Source: Dicaeum eximium
Lineage: Eukaryota > Chordata > Aves > Passeriformes > Dicaeidae
Direction of reading: 5' to 3'
DNA length: 64,000 nt
NCBI GenBank assembly: GCA_013396995.1
Contig: VWZP01005658.1
Span: 2,666,453 to 2,730,452, forward strand
The notes below the pieces were generated by a model that was not told the origin of the DNA, ran no database searches, and saw only the letters and a list, made by a program, of their open reading frames with translations. Of the stretch, positions 14,271 through 27,168 are shown piece after piece. How positions within the stretch are numbered: position 1 is the first letter of the stretch; every line of letters begins with the position of its first letter. The translations under genes and the position numbers were made by a program.

Positions 14271-14327
14271 TGTATTAAAAGGAATGTACTGAAAGGAGTG
14301 TATTAAAAATGAATGTATTGAAAGGAA
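14271..14327 (+). repeat. Short tandem array, four 14-15 bp units
   Basis: There are four head-to-tail units: 14271-14284, 14285-14298, 14299-14313 and 14314-14327. The unit is roughly TGTATTGAAAGGAA, with A/G and T/C differences between copies and one extra base in the third. It is a minisatellite-like array in otherwise unique AT-rich DNA. Copy number could vary between individuals. Confidence 0.85.
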
Positions 14328-17300
14328 TCACATTTCAGTACTTATTAACCAGATGTACTGTGGCATCATTCCAGGGATGACTTCATAACACCATGAAGAT
14401 GCAATTCCTGTATATGTTATAATTTATTTTTTAGTTTGTATTACAGAATGATGTTGAAGTGTCTTGTGGAGGCTCTAGTGACAAAGGTTAATTAACTATA
14501 AGGAAGCAGGAACTGTTAGAAGACCAGTGCTGCTCCTGCTGGAAGTGGTAGTGCCCATGTGCTTGCTCTCCTCCCTTAATATTTGCTGATAATAGGGCCC
14601 TCCTTACAAATTCAATAGGACAATAACTTACCTGATGGAGGGCACTGGTTCATTTTTCAAGAGCACAGAAGGTTAATTTTCCATTAGTAAATAAGAAAAC
14701 AAAGTTTCCTTGACAGGGACAGATGGGAAGCCGTGCAAATAAGCTCATGCAGTCAATTATATTTTGGGTTTGATGAACATATGGACAACGGACAAACAGA
14801 AAAGTCCACGCCAGACAGACGAGTTGATTACATTAAGGAAAACATTTACAAAGAATTCTAAGCAGAATTAAGACAATTAATAAACAAGATAGATGATATT
14901 AATGGCAACTCTAAAATGGCTGAAATTGTTGAGCTTTTGGCAAGAAGAAATGTTATTTGGACATCAAAGATGTTTTGGGAATGCAGTGAAGCTGGTGTAT
15001 GAGTTTGTACATATCTGGTAGTGAAAGGCAGAACGTTGCTGGTGGCCAGGCAGGGTCACAGACGTTCCCAAAGTCCTTTCCCCACCTGTCACACACAGTC
15101 TGCACCTTGCAGCTGTGGGTGAAGCTGCCATGTGAGCAAGGGTGAAATTCATTTCTCCTCTGAATTCCAGACAACAAACCTGCCCAGCCAGATGTCACCC
15201 ACCATTTGTGTGCTGGGGGTGCCACTGCTGGCTCTTCTTGAGATTTATAGAGAATGAATGATGAGAAACTGCAATGAGGAGCTCAAACCAGTAATCAGTG
15301 CAGTAATTTTGAGCTAAATATTTCTTAGCTTAATAACTTTTTGTGTTTCTTGTTTAGTTTTAGTATTAAATACTATTAAAAAAATTGGAGAGGGTGAGAA
15401 AATATTCATAAATGTCTGGAGATTTCTAACCTAATCTTCCTTTGCCTAATATTTCTCCTTGTAAATAATTGTAGAATTCAATTTGGCGAGTGAGGGGGAG
15501 CTAAAATGTGCATATGAAAATGGAGATTAATGTTAACAGGATTAATGCTAACAAGATATATACCTACTTAAGATGTATTAATCACCTGGTTTTTGTAATA
15601 TCCAGTATATTTTTATCTCATAACTTGAGAATTCATTTCTTGTTGTATTAAGATCAGTTTAACATAGACTGTGGTCTCTCTGAAGCCAGTATTTAACTTC
15701 TGTTTGAAACAATATATCTTCTGCTAGGATTTTGCCCATTAAAATAGTACCAGGTGTGGTGGTCACTTGGCAAAACCCCTATGTTTTATGGTTGCCATGC
15801 TCCACTTTTTACTTGATTAATAAGTTTCCACTTTATCTGTAGCAGGAAATACTCCATTTCTAGTCTCTGCCTTTTGCTAAACTTGCAAATTATTGCAAGT
15901 AAAAATCAATTTTTGTAATCACAAACTGGAATTTATTGTTTATGTGATGTATTTAGCTGCAGGAAGCTTTTGTTTAAAATAATCTCCTCACTATAACTGC
16001 TAGAAATGCCTTTTTCATCTCCATTAGACTTCTGGCTTAGTTCATTAACATATTGTTAATTGTTGTGTGATTTAGTTTAGTTCTAAATGAGTGGCACTTG
16101 TGAAGCAGAAATGAATTTTTTTAATACTAATTGTTTGGAAAGAAAATAATCTAAAGTGATTGGAAAGGGACAGGAGTATAGAAAACTTGTATTATAACAA
16201 CGTTTAGTAGGAACAAAACATAAATACAAATAACAATAAAAAATTCAAGTAGAATGAGAAAAAAAGAATCTAAGGTAAGGTTATAGGACTTCATAAAAAT
16301 GTCTTTTTTTTGTTTTTTTAGTAAAACTAGAATGTGAAATTTGAAAAATCAACATTTTTAATTCAACCAAGGGAAATTTTCTTAACTGTAAAAGTATCCA
16401 TTTGAAACTACTCAGGTTTTTCTTAGGGTTTTAGAGAGGCTTAAAGGCTGGTAACAAAAGTTCTGTTACTCTAAAGAGTGAAAATAGATACATGAATACT
16501 AGTAACTAGTGCAGGGGTAGTGTGGGAGAAGAAGAATCCTGAGGATATAAAAGAGTTCTGAAGAGTCAGGAAATGCTGGAATTCTCATGAGGATGCAGAG
16601 ACTTATGCACAGCTGAGGAGCCAGGGAGTGATGTAAGGCACAAATAAATTTAGCAAATACAAGAATCTTTATTATCTTCACATGCAAATGAAACATCATT
16701 TATTTAACCAGTTTTTGATGTCTGTAGTAGTGTGTGTACTGTTTTATATGGTTCCTGTGTGGCCATAAATAAATTTTATTTAGAGCATTGGAGGGAGCTG
16801 TTATTAACAGAGTTACTCACAACCAACATCAATTATCTCTGGTACTCTACAAATACGTATTTATGGTCACAATAAAATGTTCTTGGGGAAGTGCAGTTCT
16901 GTAAAGCTACCTGTAATACCTAGGATGGGGATTTCATCTTCTAGCATAAAGCCACTGTTGTACATGACAAAAATATGGAGAATCAGTGAGCTGCTGAATA
17001 ATCCTCAAAGTGTTCATTCTTAATGTGCTCTGTCATTTGTCTTTCTTAGGGCATGGACCTCTCCCTTCATGAATAAATCTCACAAGTAGAATACCTTTGT
17101 AAGGAGAAAATGTTATAATAATTTAGAATGTGGTACTATAGATGTTCTTTAAAAAAATTGGTTAGCTAAGGTTCTTTAGCAAACTGATTATAGATATTTC
17201 TTCTAATTAGTCTTATTTTTTCTCCACTTTTGTCAGAGAGGTAATTTAAATTTCTGGAGCAGAAAGTGTATTTTTTAATATTTTGATAGATGAATGCCTA

Positions 17301-18719
17301 GCCTTTTACACTTTCAAAGATCTAATGAGTTTCTTATTCTGCATTTTGAATATCCCCTTAATATAAGGCTACACGTATGAGATGTTATTTTTTCTCTTAT
17401 GCCACTAGTAAGGAACATTAGAGATATCAGAAAAAATCTGTTCTACAGCTTATTTGTCTCTCTATATTGCAGTGATCCAAATAAAGGACTCCATGCACAC
17501 TGACAAGTGTGTGCCTGCTATAGAGTGGAAAAGGCTTTATGAGTTTTTCATTATATGACATTTTTTGACTTCCTTTGTGACGAAATGACTGGAAGATGAT
17601 TATACTGGCAGAACTTTCCTCCTCCTCTGAAAGGGGGCTGATACAGTCATTTGCACACAATGGGAGTTATCAGTCTGTATTAGACAGGAACATTTATGAC
17701 CCATAGCTGGTAATTTGTAAATCACCAGAGGCCCTGAATTAGCAAAGACGTGTGAAGTCATGCAGGTTCATAGTTAGGGTTTTTTCCTCTTTTAAAGTGT
17801 AAAGGACTGTAGATATTGAAATACCTAAGGAGAATGTGTTGTCTTAGTAATTTTTTTAACTGTTACAGAATTCCATTCTCATTGGATTTTCATGAAGTGT
17901 GTTAATTTCGTCTTTACACTTTCTAAAAATAAGTAATTGTCAGTTATATGTGGGACTGTGCAATTAATGGCAATGCCCTTTTAATGTGTTTATCCCAGGT
18001 TCTTGGAGGTCTGGTGAGTGGTGGAATATTATCCAATTCATGTTTGTCAAATCACAATTTCACTGCCAGTGAAACTGGAATCCTGCAGAACTTGAAATGT
18101 ATTTCTCCTCTGTGCTGTGCAATATGGGAAAGTAAAGAGAGTCAGTCTAGCAGCAGCCCAGAAGAAAGGGTATATATAATCAATCTTAGGTGTCACATTT
18201 TAGTCTGATAATAAATGAAAAGCTATTAAAGAAGAATTTGAGGTCATCCAGATAATCATGCAGAGCTTTGATACTTCTTCCCCTAGGAGTCAAGGAAATT
18301 ACTTTATTATTGATTATTTTCTTATTTTAAAATATATTAGCAGTAAGAGCAAAAGATGATGTTTTCATCCCCTCGGCTCTATTATTAAAGTTAGATCTCC
18401 AAGCAGAAGAGCCTTTTCATGCTGCTGGAGGACAGATGTAGAGTAAGAATAAAGTCCCTGTGGAAATGAATGTACAGTGCCATGTAAAGCACAGCTGACT
18501 GCTCACAGTACAGCCACCAAATTGCGTTGAACTGAACTATGTGTTCTGCAAAATTTTCCCCTCCTTTGTCAAATATTTCTCGTTGTTATTGGTTGGACTG
18601 CCACAGATGTATCAAGAATATTTATAGGTGAGCTGGAGGCTAAACTGCCTGAAATACTAGGAGTGTGAAATAGTGTGAAGGACAGGAATGTTATTTAGCA
18701 GAGATATTAATCAAAGGAC
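14328..18719. other. AT-rich unique DNA, no gene seen
   Basis: This stretch is low in GC with many TAAT-type homeodomain cores, and I see no coding signal. A short inverted repeat of two C/EBP-like halves (ACTTGCAA / TTGCAAGT, 4-nt spacer) lies at 15881-15900. The open frames here are short and compositionally biased. Confidence 0.6.
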
Positions 18720-18720
18720 T

Positions 18721-18840
18721 GCAGAATAAGCTGAGTTGGAAGGGACCCATCAGGCTGAGAACCTTCTCCAGACCCTTGAGCTCTGTCAGGCTTGGGGCTG
18801 TGACTGCTTCCCTGGGGAGCCTGCTCTGTGCTGGCCAGGT
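18721..18840 (-). mobile_element. CR1 LINE 3'-end fragment, reverse orientation
   Basis: Read on the plus strand, this segment runs AGAATAAGCTGAGTTGGAAG followed by GGACCCATCAGG. After a gap it continues with GAGCTCTGTCAGGCTTGG and then TTCCCTGGGGAGCCTG. These phrases appear in this order in the reverse complement of avian CR1 3' ends as I recall them, so the element's sense strand is minus. About 80 bases expected between GGACCCATCAGG and the later phrases appear to be missing, which suggests an internal deletion. The terminal octamer repeat is reduced to AGAAT at the left edge. The right edge near 18840 is where resemblance stops. The fragment is non-autonomous and dead. A 66-codon open frame across it is an artefact of the repeat. 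Confidence 0.85.
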
Positions 18841-21800
18841 TTACCAGTTATTAACCAGTGTTCTGTGCTGTTCTCCACATCTCAAATGCTTCAGAACTCT
18901 GACATTACTGGAAACCAAAGCAAGCTGAGGAGTTAATTTTTGTATGTCTGTGATACTATTTCAGCTGCAGCTTTTAAAGGGAATTTCACAATGAAGTGAG
19001 CTACTTCATAAACAGAGCATAATTTTCAAGGACCCTTCCCTGTACTGCAGTTAAAACCTCCCAAAGCAAAGCCAGTCTCAGTGTAGTTAATTTGTTCTGC
19101 TGTGTTCACCCCAAGAGAAAAAAGCCTTCCTTCTGATCACAGAGCAGCTAACACAGGGGCAGGAGGCTGCCCACAGCACAGCTTCTGCTGCTTACCCTTT
19201 TAGTAAGAACATTATTCAGTTGCTTTTAGCCATAATTCTGAAAAATTGACTGGGCCAATGAGAAACGTATCCATCTGTGACAATTTTTGAACTGTGAAAA
19301 CTCATTTTATTGAAGCACAAAATAAGCAAACAATTGAAAAAGACGAGCAAATGCCATTAAAATAGTTGGGAACTACACTACCCAAAGTGTTTGGGTTTGT
19401 TTTTTGCGGGGTTTGGATTTTTGTGTGTTTGTTTTGACAAAGTTCTCTTGAGGCTCTTTGTTTTGATTTGGTATAAAATGTCAGTGCACGGTTTTTTTCT
19501 GGATCGGATATGGTCCCTGCAACATGCTGCTTATTATAGTCAGAAGCTTTAAAGACAGTTCTGTTCCTATGTTGCCATCATTGCATGGCAGAGTAAAAGC
19601 TCTTCCATTGGATGAACCTGAAGATTTTGGCAAGCAAAAGGCTTGGATTTTAATTGGTTCATTTTTATGTATTGTGCTATTTCAGACAGACACAAGGCAG
19701 GACATAATGAAAGTTCATATAGATCCTCAGGGTATTTGAAATTTAACTGAGGTGCACACCTATTTTTGTCCTTATGGCTTGCATATTTGCCTTTGATAGC
19801 AGATTTTATTGGTAGCTCATTAAATCCTTCAGATGAATAGAAACACGCACAATTACAGGTTCTCCCAGCTGAGAAGAAAGCACTAAAACAGAGATGATGC
19901 TCAGACTTGGCTTGTGTTAAGCAAAACAGCAAATGAGGTACAGAAATAAGAGGAACAAAGTGGGAAATTTTCCCAGCAGAGACCATGGCTGCTGAAGGGA
20001 TTTCTCCAGCCTGGGAGATAGGACAGCAGTTAGTGGGGTTTGCCACCAATCCCTTGCTCCTTTCCATCCCTGACCCTTCATCCTTCTAGGGTGTGGATCT
20101 GGCAGTGTGTGCTAGGGAATGCAGTCCTGGGGCCCTCAGGGGCAGCACAGCTGCTCAGCCTCTAGAGATGTAGCAAAATCCTAAAAGGGAGACAGGTTTT
20201 CCCTCATGCCATGGGTGTTTGTCCATTTTCCAGCTGCACAATTCCAAGTCTCAGGCAGCTGCTGTAATTGCTGCCAGGGAGAGGTTTGGTTAGTTACCCA
20301 CCAAAGGTGTAATTCCTCTTTTACCTGTTCAAACCCATCTAGTTAGTGAAAAGAATTGAAACAATTCCTTGTCCCCTCACCATTTAAAATAATTCTGTGT
20401 GGAGTGCTGGCTGAAAACGGAAGTTCTGTCTTCTTGAATTTAAATGATCCATTACTCACTTAATTCCCTTGAGTTAGTAACTGTTGAAAACATATGCAAC
20501 ATATTCTATATTCTCTATTTAATGGAAATGAGATTGCTTGGACTAAACCATTCTAGAGGGAGAAGAGGAATATTTTTACTTGAATTTTATGTTTATATTC
20601 TTACCAAGTCAGAATGTTACATACAAAGTGTTTCAGTTCTTTAGTTATTTAAGCATTTCATAATCTTGACTGCTGTACTCAAAAGAAGCTGATAGAAGCT
20701 GAGGTTGTAATTTGTGTGTCAGAATGCATTTCCTTTGCAGAAGCCCTATAGCACTGGTAAAAATTAGTGGTTTGCCTTGGGTGTTTCAACAAGTGTTGCC
20801 AATTTAAGATGCCAAATCAGAATGGATTCCATAATTCTTATAGCATGTTAAATAAGTCAGTTAACGAGTACTTTTTATCTATTTATTCAGAGTTCTTTGT
20901 GTTAAAAACTAAGGTTAGAGTAGGGTGGTATGGTTATTTTTTTTTTTTAATAACAAGCACAGAAAATCTGTCACATTTTCTGGGAGTTTGAAGGTCACTG
21001 CAACAATGATTGAATTAACTTTAATTGCTGTAGGAATGGATGGGAATCTCTTCCATCAATGGAATAATGGTAAAATAATTCAGTGTAAGCCATCATGTGT
21101 GACATGATACCACATTCCACAGAGAAGGATCAGTGAAACAGTCAAGAAAAGATGGAGTGGAGTCCTGCTCTGCAGCCCTGTTTACTGGTGATGATGCAAG
21201 CTGTGCAGAGAGGAGGATGAAGCTGAGGGGTTTTAGACTTGCTTTGTTCTTTGAATCATCTCCATAGCACTGTGAGCTCCCATCCCCTCACAGGCTGCTT
21301 CTCATGCTTACAGCATGGACAAGAACATCCCCATCCCCATTTCATTCCAGACTTTAAGTACTGCTACATTCTTGAATTTATAGTTTGAATAATTGCTCAT
21401 TTCGTTTGTGTGGTTTTTACTTTACATAAACTTCTGAGATTTTGGGTAGTCAGTGCATCTAGAATTCATATGAGGAGTGATGCAATTTAATCTCAGTAAA
21501 TTGTCTTTTCTTGGATAGAAGTTGCTAAAATTGTACTGTAGTTCTATATCAAATTGAGATTGAGGAAGAGAAATGAAGTTTAGTGTTATAATAGGCTTAG
21601 TCAAAAGCCTACAAAATTTTTTCATCAACTGTAATGGGCTCAGGTCAGATGATAAAGGATAATTAAATACTGTTGCAGTAATAACTAAAAGACATTAGAA
21701 GATGACAGTTGCATGAGGTTTTTCTTTTTTTTAAACACAGATGAAGGATACTTTGTTCAGAAATAATACTAGGACAAAACCACCCTAAAATCAAAGATGA

Positions 21801-24800
21801 AAAAACACCTCCTACCTCCCTGATGGGGTGGAACATTTCAGTCCTGCAGCTCAGTAAATTGCTCTTTACTTTACACAAAAAGACCGAGGATCCAACACTG
21901 TTCTCTCACCTCCGTTCTACCCATCACAATTAAGGAAAGCAATTTGTATCTATAAAAAGTCCTATTGAATCAAACAGCATTCATTTCAGTACATAATAGT
22001 CCCATCAGAATCAATAGGACTGTGGCTGTAACCTCTGTGTCCAAGGGGAATTGTGTGTGCTGGAGCCTTCCCTGTCTTGGAAGGTCTCTGAACCTTTTTG
22101 CTCAAGCCTTTAATATGGAAGGAGCTTCTTGAAAGCCTTGTTTGCTCTATACTGAACTGCTTTGATTTTCCTCCCTTTCTGAAGTATTGTGAGACACTGT
22201 GTACTGCTGTCCTTGGGGTGCCTATTAATATCTATTATAGTAGATATACTAGTTCATTTCTTTTTCATGTCAGTATAAAGGTTTGCATCCTCCAAGAAAA
22301 ATAATTACATTTTCTTTAATGTTTTTTTCACTAAAGAAAAAAGAAACCCTCAGTAAGTGGCACATCTAGATGTAATTATTCAGAAATGTAGTTTAAATCT
22401 GACTCTTGCATTTTCTGTATCTTTTCCCAGTCTGATTAACATACACAATGAAAGTATTTATCTGTGTGGTTGAAAGAACAAAGTGCAGCTCTATGCTACC
22501 AAATCTAATGAAAGACATCTTGCTGTCTATGGAGGTTGGTTTGAATTTTCCATCCTGCCTTGTTATCCTTGAGAGAATCCTCTCTGATTATGACAGTTGA
22601 AAATGTAGCAGCAGAAATTCTGAAGGGGAAAAACCCCAAGTCATTAGAAATGCAAATTTTTTTTTTGCATAAAAAATTTTATATTGCTATATAATTGCAG
22701 TGATCTATAAGCTTACTGGAGTAAACATAACAATAGCTTGTTTTCACAAAATCCTGCACTGACTTACAATTTCAGGAATCATTCACAAAGCAGGAACCAG
22801 CAATTATCGAGCTGATGCTGGCAATGTATGAATTAATGCAATCAAGCAGCAATAACAACACTTGAGGGCATCATGCAAATCTTATATTTGAGTTATGCTT
22901 ATAGTAAAATTAGAAATTACTCAAGGGACTTGACATTGTTAACTCAGTCCTCTTCAGACTTTTAGCAGAAACCTTTATTTTCTTTCCTTTTTTCTGTGGG
23001 TAGTAAGTACAGGGTTTTTTAAAGTCACTCTCTGACTACACCTTTCACTGTAGAATCATGGTCTTTGTTACAGAAATGTTGCAAACCGTTTTGCAAATTA
23101 CCTGAGAGTCAGCAATTGGTATGTTCATAAAGATAAAGGGAATAATATTTTTTTAGAAGGCTTGATTTCAGTTTTGTGAATAGGAATTGTGTGTGATGTC
23201 TCCCTCCCTCAAACAGTTTAACTGCACCAGCCATTGTAGTGATCAAGATCCTTTCATTCCAAAGTGTTTAAACCATCTCATCAAATGCACACTAAGAATA
23301 GAACTGGTGAGCAGCCAGTCTCATTTTTCTGATTTTTTTCTCCCTTCTGTTTTCCTTTCAAGTTCTGAAACCTTTGGGGATAATTAGCTTGCTCTTGAGA
23401 TGGTGTGTCTCCTTTGGCTGTCAGCTTGGACAAGCACCTAAAGATAATTTAGAAATTAAATGCTGGTTTATGACTGAAAGCATAAGAGCAGTGACATAAG
23501 CAAATTTGCTGCCCGTGACCTCTACCTTTTCTAAGAGTTTTTCTTCCATGTAATGCCAGGTGGATCATATCAGTGTTCATCTTTTTGGAAAAAAAAGCCA
23601 CCAAAACACATCTCTTCTACTTTTGAAAATGAGTTATTTTCATCATCTGCCTAAGTGAAAGATCTTTTATGGTCTTCAGAGAGCATGAAACAACTGGGAA
23701 GGAGAGAAGGAATCAAGACAAGCACAGGATACTCAAGAGAGTAAGGAAGGAAAAATAGAATATCAATTCAATACCCAGTCCTCTCTACTGGGTTTGCTGC
23801 ATTTGGTGCAAGTGAAGGCTGAAACTATTGCAATTGCTATGGAAATTACATCAAGAAAGTAGAATGGCTGTTCTCTGTTTACAGCCCCTCTGCATTAGGA
23901 AAACTTTCCTTTCCCTCTTTTGTCTTGATACTTTTCACTTACTAGAAATTTCAGAATTTTTGTAAGAGGCAAATACCGGTTGTGGGAAAGTTGAGGTTTT
24001 GTCCTTTTTTTTTTTCTATTTGCCACACATGAAGATTAAAAAAAAGAGGTGAGGCAAGATATATTTAAAGCAGCAAAGTGAACATGCTTAATTTTGTGTC
24101 TGAGTGAAGAGGCCAGGCTGTCTGAACTCGACAAACAGCCCTGAGATTGCAGTCCATAAAATCATTAGCAACATGCAGAGTGTGGAGGGGGACTGGCTGC
24201 TGCTGTTTTTTCCAGCAATAGTAACTGGAGGGCATTGAATGAAGCCAGGATGGGTGGGGATCAAAACAAACAAGATGAGCAGGATTAAGGGGTAGCAGGC
24301 CTGTGATCTCCTTGATGAGGAGCACTGTGGGTGCCAAAAGTTCAAGTTGGTCCTGGGGCAAATTCATTTGAAGTTTTTGCATGAAAGACTCTTTTATTAG
24401 TAAAATGGGATTGTGATCTCTCTTAAAAGAAACTCTACATGATTCTATTTTTTCCAATCACCACGAAAGAAAAAATTACTTAGTGTTTTAGAAATTCCAA
24501 CTCTGAGAATGCTCAGAAAGATGGCAAGGTATGAGTAGCTTTGCAAACAGACTTTGTCTTTCGAAGTTTGATTGAATTTTGGGAGAAAGTTCCCATATGC
24601 TGATGACAAATGAAATTGTAAGAATCTAAATGAATGCAGAACAATAACTACTAGGAGCAATAGTATGTGCAAGTTTTGGTAGTGTCCCATCTGCACTGCT
24701 CAGACAATTATTTCACTAGACTTTTAAAGAAACACTCTTCAAGTAAGCATCTCCTTTTCTGTAACACTTATTATTTTCTCCAAGCTGCCAGCATTTTTCT

Positions 24801-26261
24801 TTCATGCATGCATTAGATCAAACTAAATGCAGAAAGCAAGCAGTGATTTATGTCTTTCCTCTGAGTTTTTAGTGTGGAAAAGCTCTCCATAGATAAGCCA
24901 CATTTGCTCCTTAACTAGTACTAAAGTATTACATCTCACTACATGCTCCATTTGCCTACTGCAAATTTTAGGTTAATTTGGCATACAAAACTAACCTATC
25001 ACTCCAGCTTATTTAAACCTTCCAAAAATCCCTCATAAAGCAAGTAAATGGAGTTTTGCATACATTGTGTAGTGAATGTGAGCTATTTTCCTCTTCATTT
25101 GCTTTTTTCTTTTTTTCATCAGTGAATGTTGTGTTGGCTGATTCAGGTTGGGGTGGTTTCTCTTTATACAAAGATATGATTATCCTTTTCAAGTGAATAC
25201 ATTTTAGAGTGAAACGTACAATCAAATAGTTTTACAGATGACAAGACATCAATGGATTTCTAAACTCTACAACTTGAGTCTCAAGTGTAGGACTACTGTA
25301 TCAGGTAAGGGCTAAGTTCTCCATGAAAAGAATATAGGAAGAGGAATATGACAATTGTTGGATATGCATCACTACAAATATAATGCTCTTCTAGCCTTCA
25401 AAATACCTGAAGTTTACAATTTAAGCCAATCTGTTCCATGGTAAAATCCTCCCCCCCTTTTTCTTCCCCCTTGTCTCTCCATTTGACTTACTGGGGAAAA
25501 GAAAGGAAGGAAGAAATGATCTTATGGGCTTTATCTGATAAAGGACACTAATGGAAATATGTCAGTGGCTAAAGGGTAAAACAATTTTAAAAGCATTTTA
25601 AAATATAATTGGGATAAAAAGAAACCTTTATTGGATTATTTTCTTGATACAGATGGTGAAATCCTTAATAGTGATTCAAAAGAGGCAAGAAATGTCAACA
25701 ACAGTTTGTGTCCTGTATTTGGAATGAAGCAAGAACATGTATGCAGGAGGCAGATTCTGAGAGAATTGTATGTTCACCAGTTAGAACAAAAAAGGAGGTA
25801 GCACTTTTTGAATCTGAGATTTTTTTTTTAAAACCACAGATTCAGAAAATTTGTCCGAGACATAAAAGACATAATCAACAGTGGGTTTTTTCACTGAAAG
25901 AAAAAAATGGGGAAATCTGCTTTTTGAAGAACAGGAAACTAAGCTGGTTAGCTACAGGTCATGCAGAGGCATAATAAATACAATAGTTAAATAGAGACTG
26001 TAAACACACAATTTAAGAATAAAAATGGGAGATGTCAATTAACATGGCTTCAGGACAAGTATTTTTTGGTCAACAAGTCTGTTATCCATTTCTCAGAAAT
26101 ACAGGTTTGATGGACAAAACCAGCTATGTTGAGTAGTAAATTCTTGTTTTAATGTAATTTAAAATCACATAACATACTGATGTGAACCTTGCAGTTTAAT
26201 TGCATCTTGTAGAGTTAACAGGGGTACTCAATACCTCAGATTTGAATAGAAAAGCCAGTTA
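18841..26261. other. Unique DNA between the two CR1 pieces
   Basis: I see no supportable gene. Contents include a T12 run at 20937-20948, a GC-richer patch at about 19980-20290, and an octamer-containing AT-rich stretch (ATGCAAAT near 22874) that reads like a non-coding conserved candidate. A pure pyrimidine run of 26 bases lies at 25447-25472. A 166-codon minus-strand open frame at 19567-20067 has no recognisable domain and I reject it as a gene. Confidence 0.6.
25447..25472 (+). repeat. 26-bp polypyrimidine tract
   Basis: This is an uninterrupted C/T run including C7 and C5 blocks. It is not followed closely by an AG that would make it a convincing splice acceptor. It may be a slippage-prone or triplex-prone tract. 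Confidence 0.85.
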
Positions 26262-27168
26262 TCCTCAGGGCAACGAGCCCCCTGAGATGGGAGAGAGGGA
26301 TGAACATCAGAATAGATGTGCTGCAACCCAGGAGGGAGTAGGTGGTGAACTGCTGAGCCACTCAGACCCTCCCAGGTCTCTGGTACTGGACAGAGCCCAC
26401 CCAAGGGCAGAGGAGGTGCTGGAAGAAGAGCTTGCCCAGCTGCTCTCCACCATTTATCATCAGTCCTGGTCAGCCCAGCAGGTCCCAGGGGCTGCAGTGG
26501 GACCAGTTGGGGCCCCTCTGCAGGAGGGTCGGGAGGAGCACCCAGGGAACTGCAGGCCTGTCAGCCTGATCTTGGTGCTGGGAAGGTCAGGGAGAAGATC
26601 ACCCTGAGGCCATCCCATGGCACACACAGGACAACCTGGGGGTCAGCCACAGGCACAGGAAAGGCAGGTCCTGCTTGAGCAGCCTCATCTCCTTCCATTG
26701 TGGAGTGATGCTTTATGGGTGAGGAGGTGGCTGTGGATGTATCTGTCTGGACTGTAGTAAAGCCTCTGTCACTGCTTCCCACAGCATCTCCTGCAGAACC
26801 CAGCTGCTTATGGCTTGCACAGGTCCTCTCTGTGCTGGATGGCTGGGCCCCGAGAGTGCTGGGGAATGGAATTACATCCACCTGGCTCCTGGTCACTGGT
26901 GGGGCTCCCCAGAGCTCAGTACTGGGACCAGCCCTGTTTTATGTCTCCCCTCATGATCTGGACAAGGGGAGCAAGTGCACTCTCAGCAAGTTTGCAGACA
27001 GGACCAGGCTGGGTGGGAATGTGGATCTGCTGGAGGGCAGGAAGGCTCTGCAGAGGGATCTGGACAGGCTGGATTGATGGGCTGAGGCCGAGGGTGTGAG
27101 GTTCAGCAAGGTGAAGTGCCAGGTCCTGCACTTGGGTCACAAGACCCCCCCACAGTGCTACAGTGTGA
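26262..27168 (+). mobile_element. CR1 LINE, internal reverse-transcriptase fragment (degenerate)
   Basis: This is the clearest mobile element in the window: part of the second open reading frame (pol) of a CR1 non-LTR retrotransposon, sense on the plus strand. The landmarks are in CR1 order. First comes a segment ending CACCCAAGGGCAGAGG, followed by ATTTATCATCAGTCCTGG. The RT-domain peptide PGNCRPVSL is encoded near 26544-26570. GAAAGGCAGGTCCTGCTTGA lies at about 26658-26677, and SVLGPALF near 26916-26939. LSKFADRT spans 26982-27005, then LGGNVDLLEGRKALQRDLDRLD to 27076, and finally TGCCAGGTCCTGCACTTGGG. CR1 reverse transcriptases normally carry FADD at the catalytic site; here the second aspartate codon is read as arginine. 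The reading frame changes between about 26605 and 26715 and is closed by stops, so the copy is inactive. Both ends are truncated. Loss of the 3' end is less usual for CR1, whose copies are mostly 5'-truncated, and implies a later deletion. Confidence 0.93.
26991..27002 (+). pseudogene. Broken RT catalytic motif (FAD-Arg) in the CR1 copy
   Basis: The codons read Phe-Ala-Asp-Arg where the RT palm motif of this family has Phe-Ala-Asp-Asp. One of the metal-binding aspartates is therefore missing, which alone would abolish polymerase activity. It fits the wider decay of the copy. Confidence 0.8.

Noticed and set aside
18736..18936. 66-codon open frame
   Set aside because: Its first half lies in the reversed CR1 3'-end fragment, so it is repeat-derived rather than a gene.
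19567..20067. 166-codon minus-strand open frame
   Set aside because: No recognisable domain or splice context; the translation has no protein-like periodicity.
26200..27077. The CR1 open frames as a host gene
   Set aside because: The peptides follow CR1 reverse-transcriptase landmarks, with a frame break and a lost catalytic residue. This is a decayed retrotransposon.
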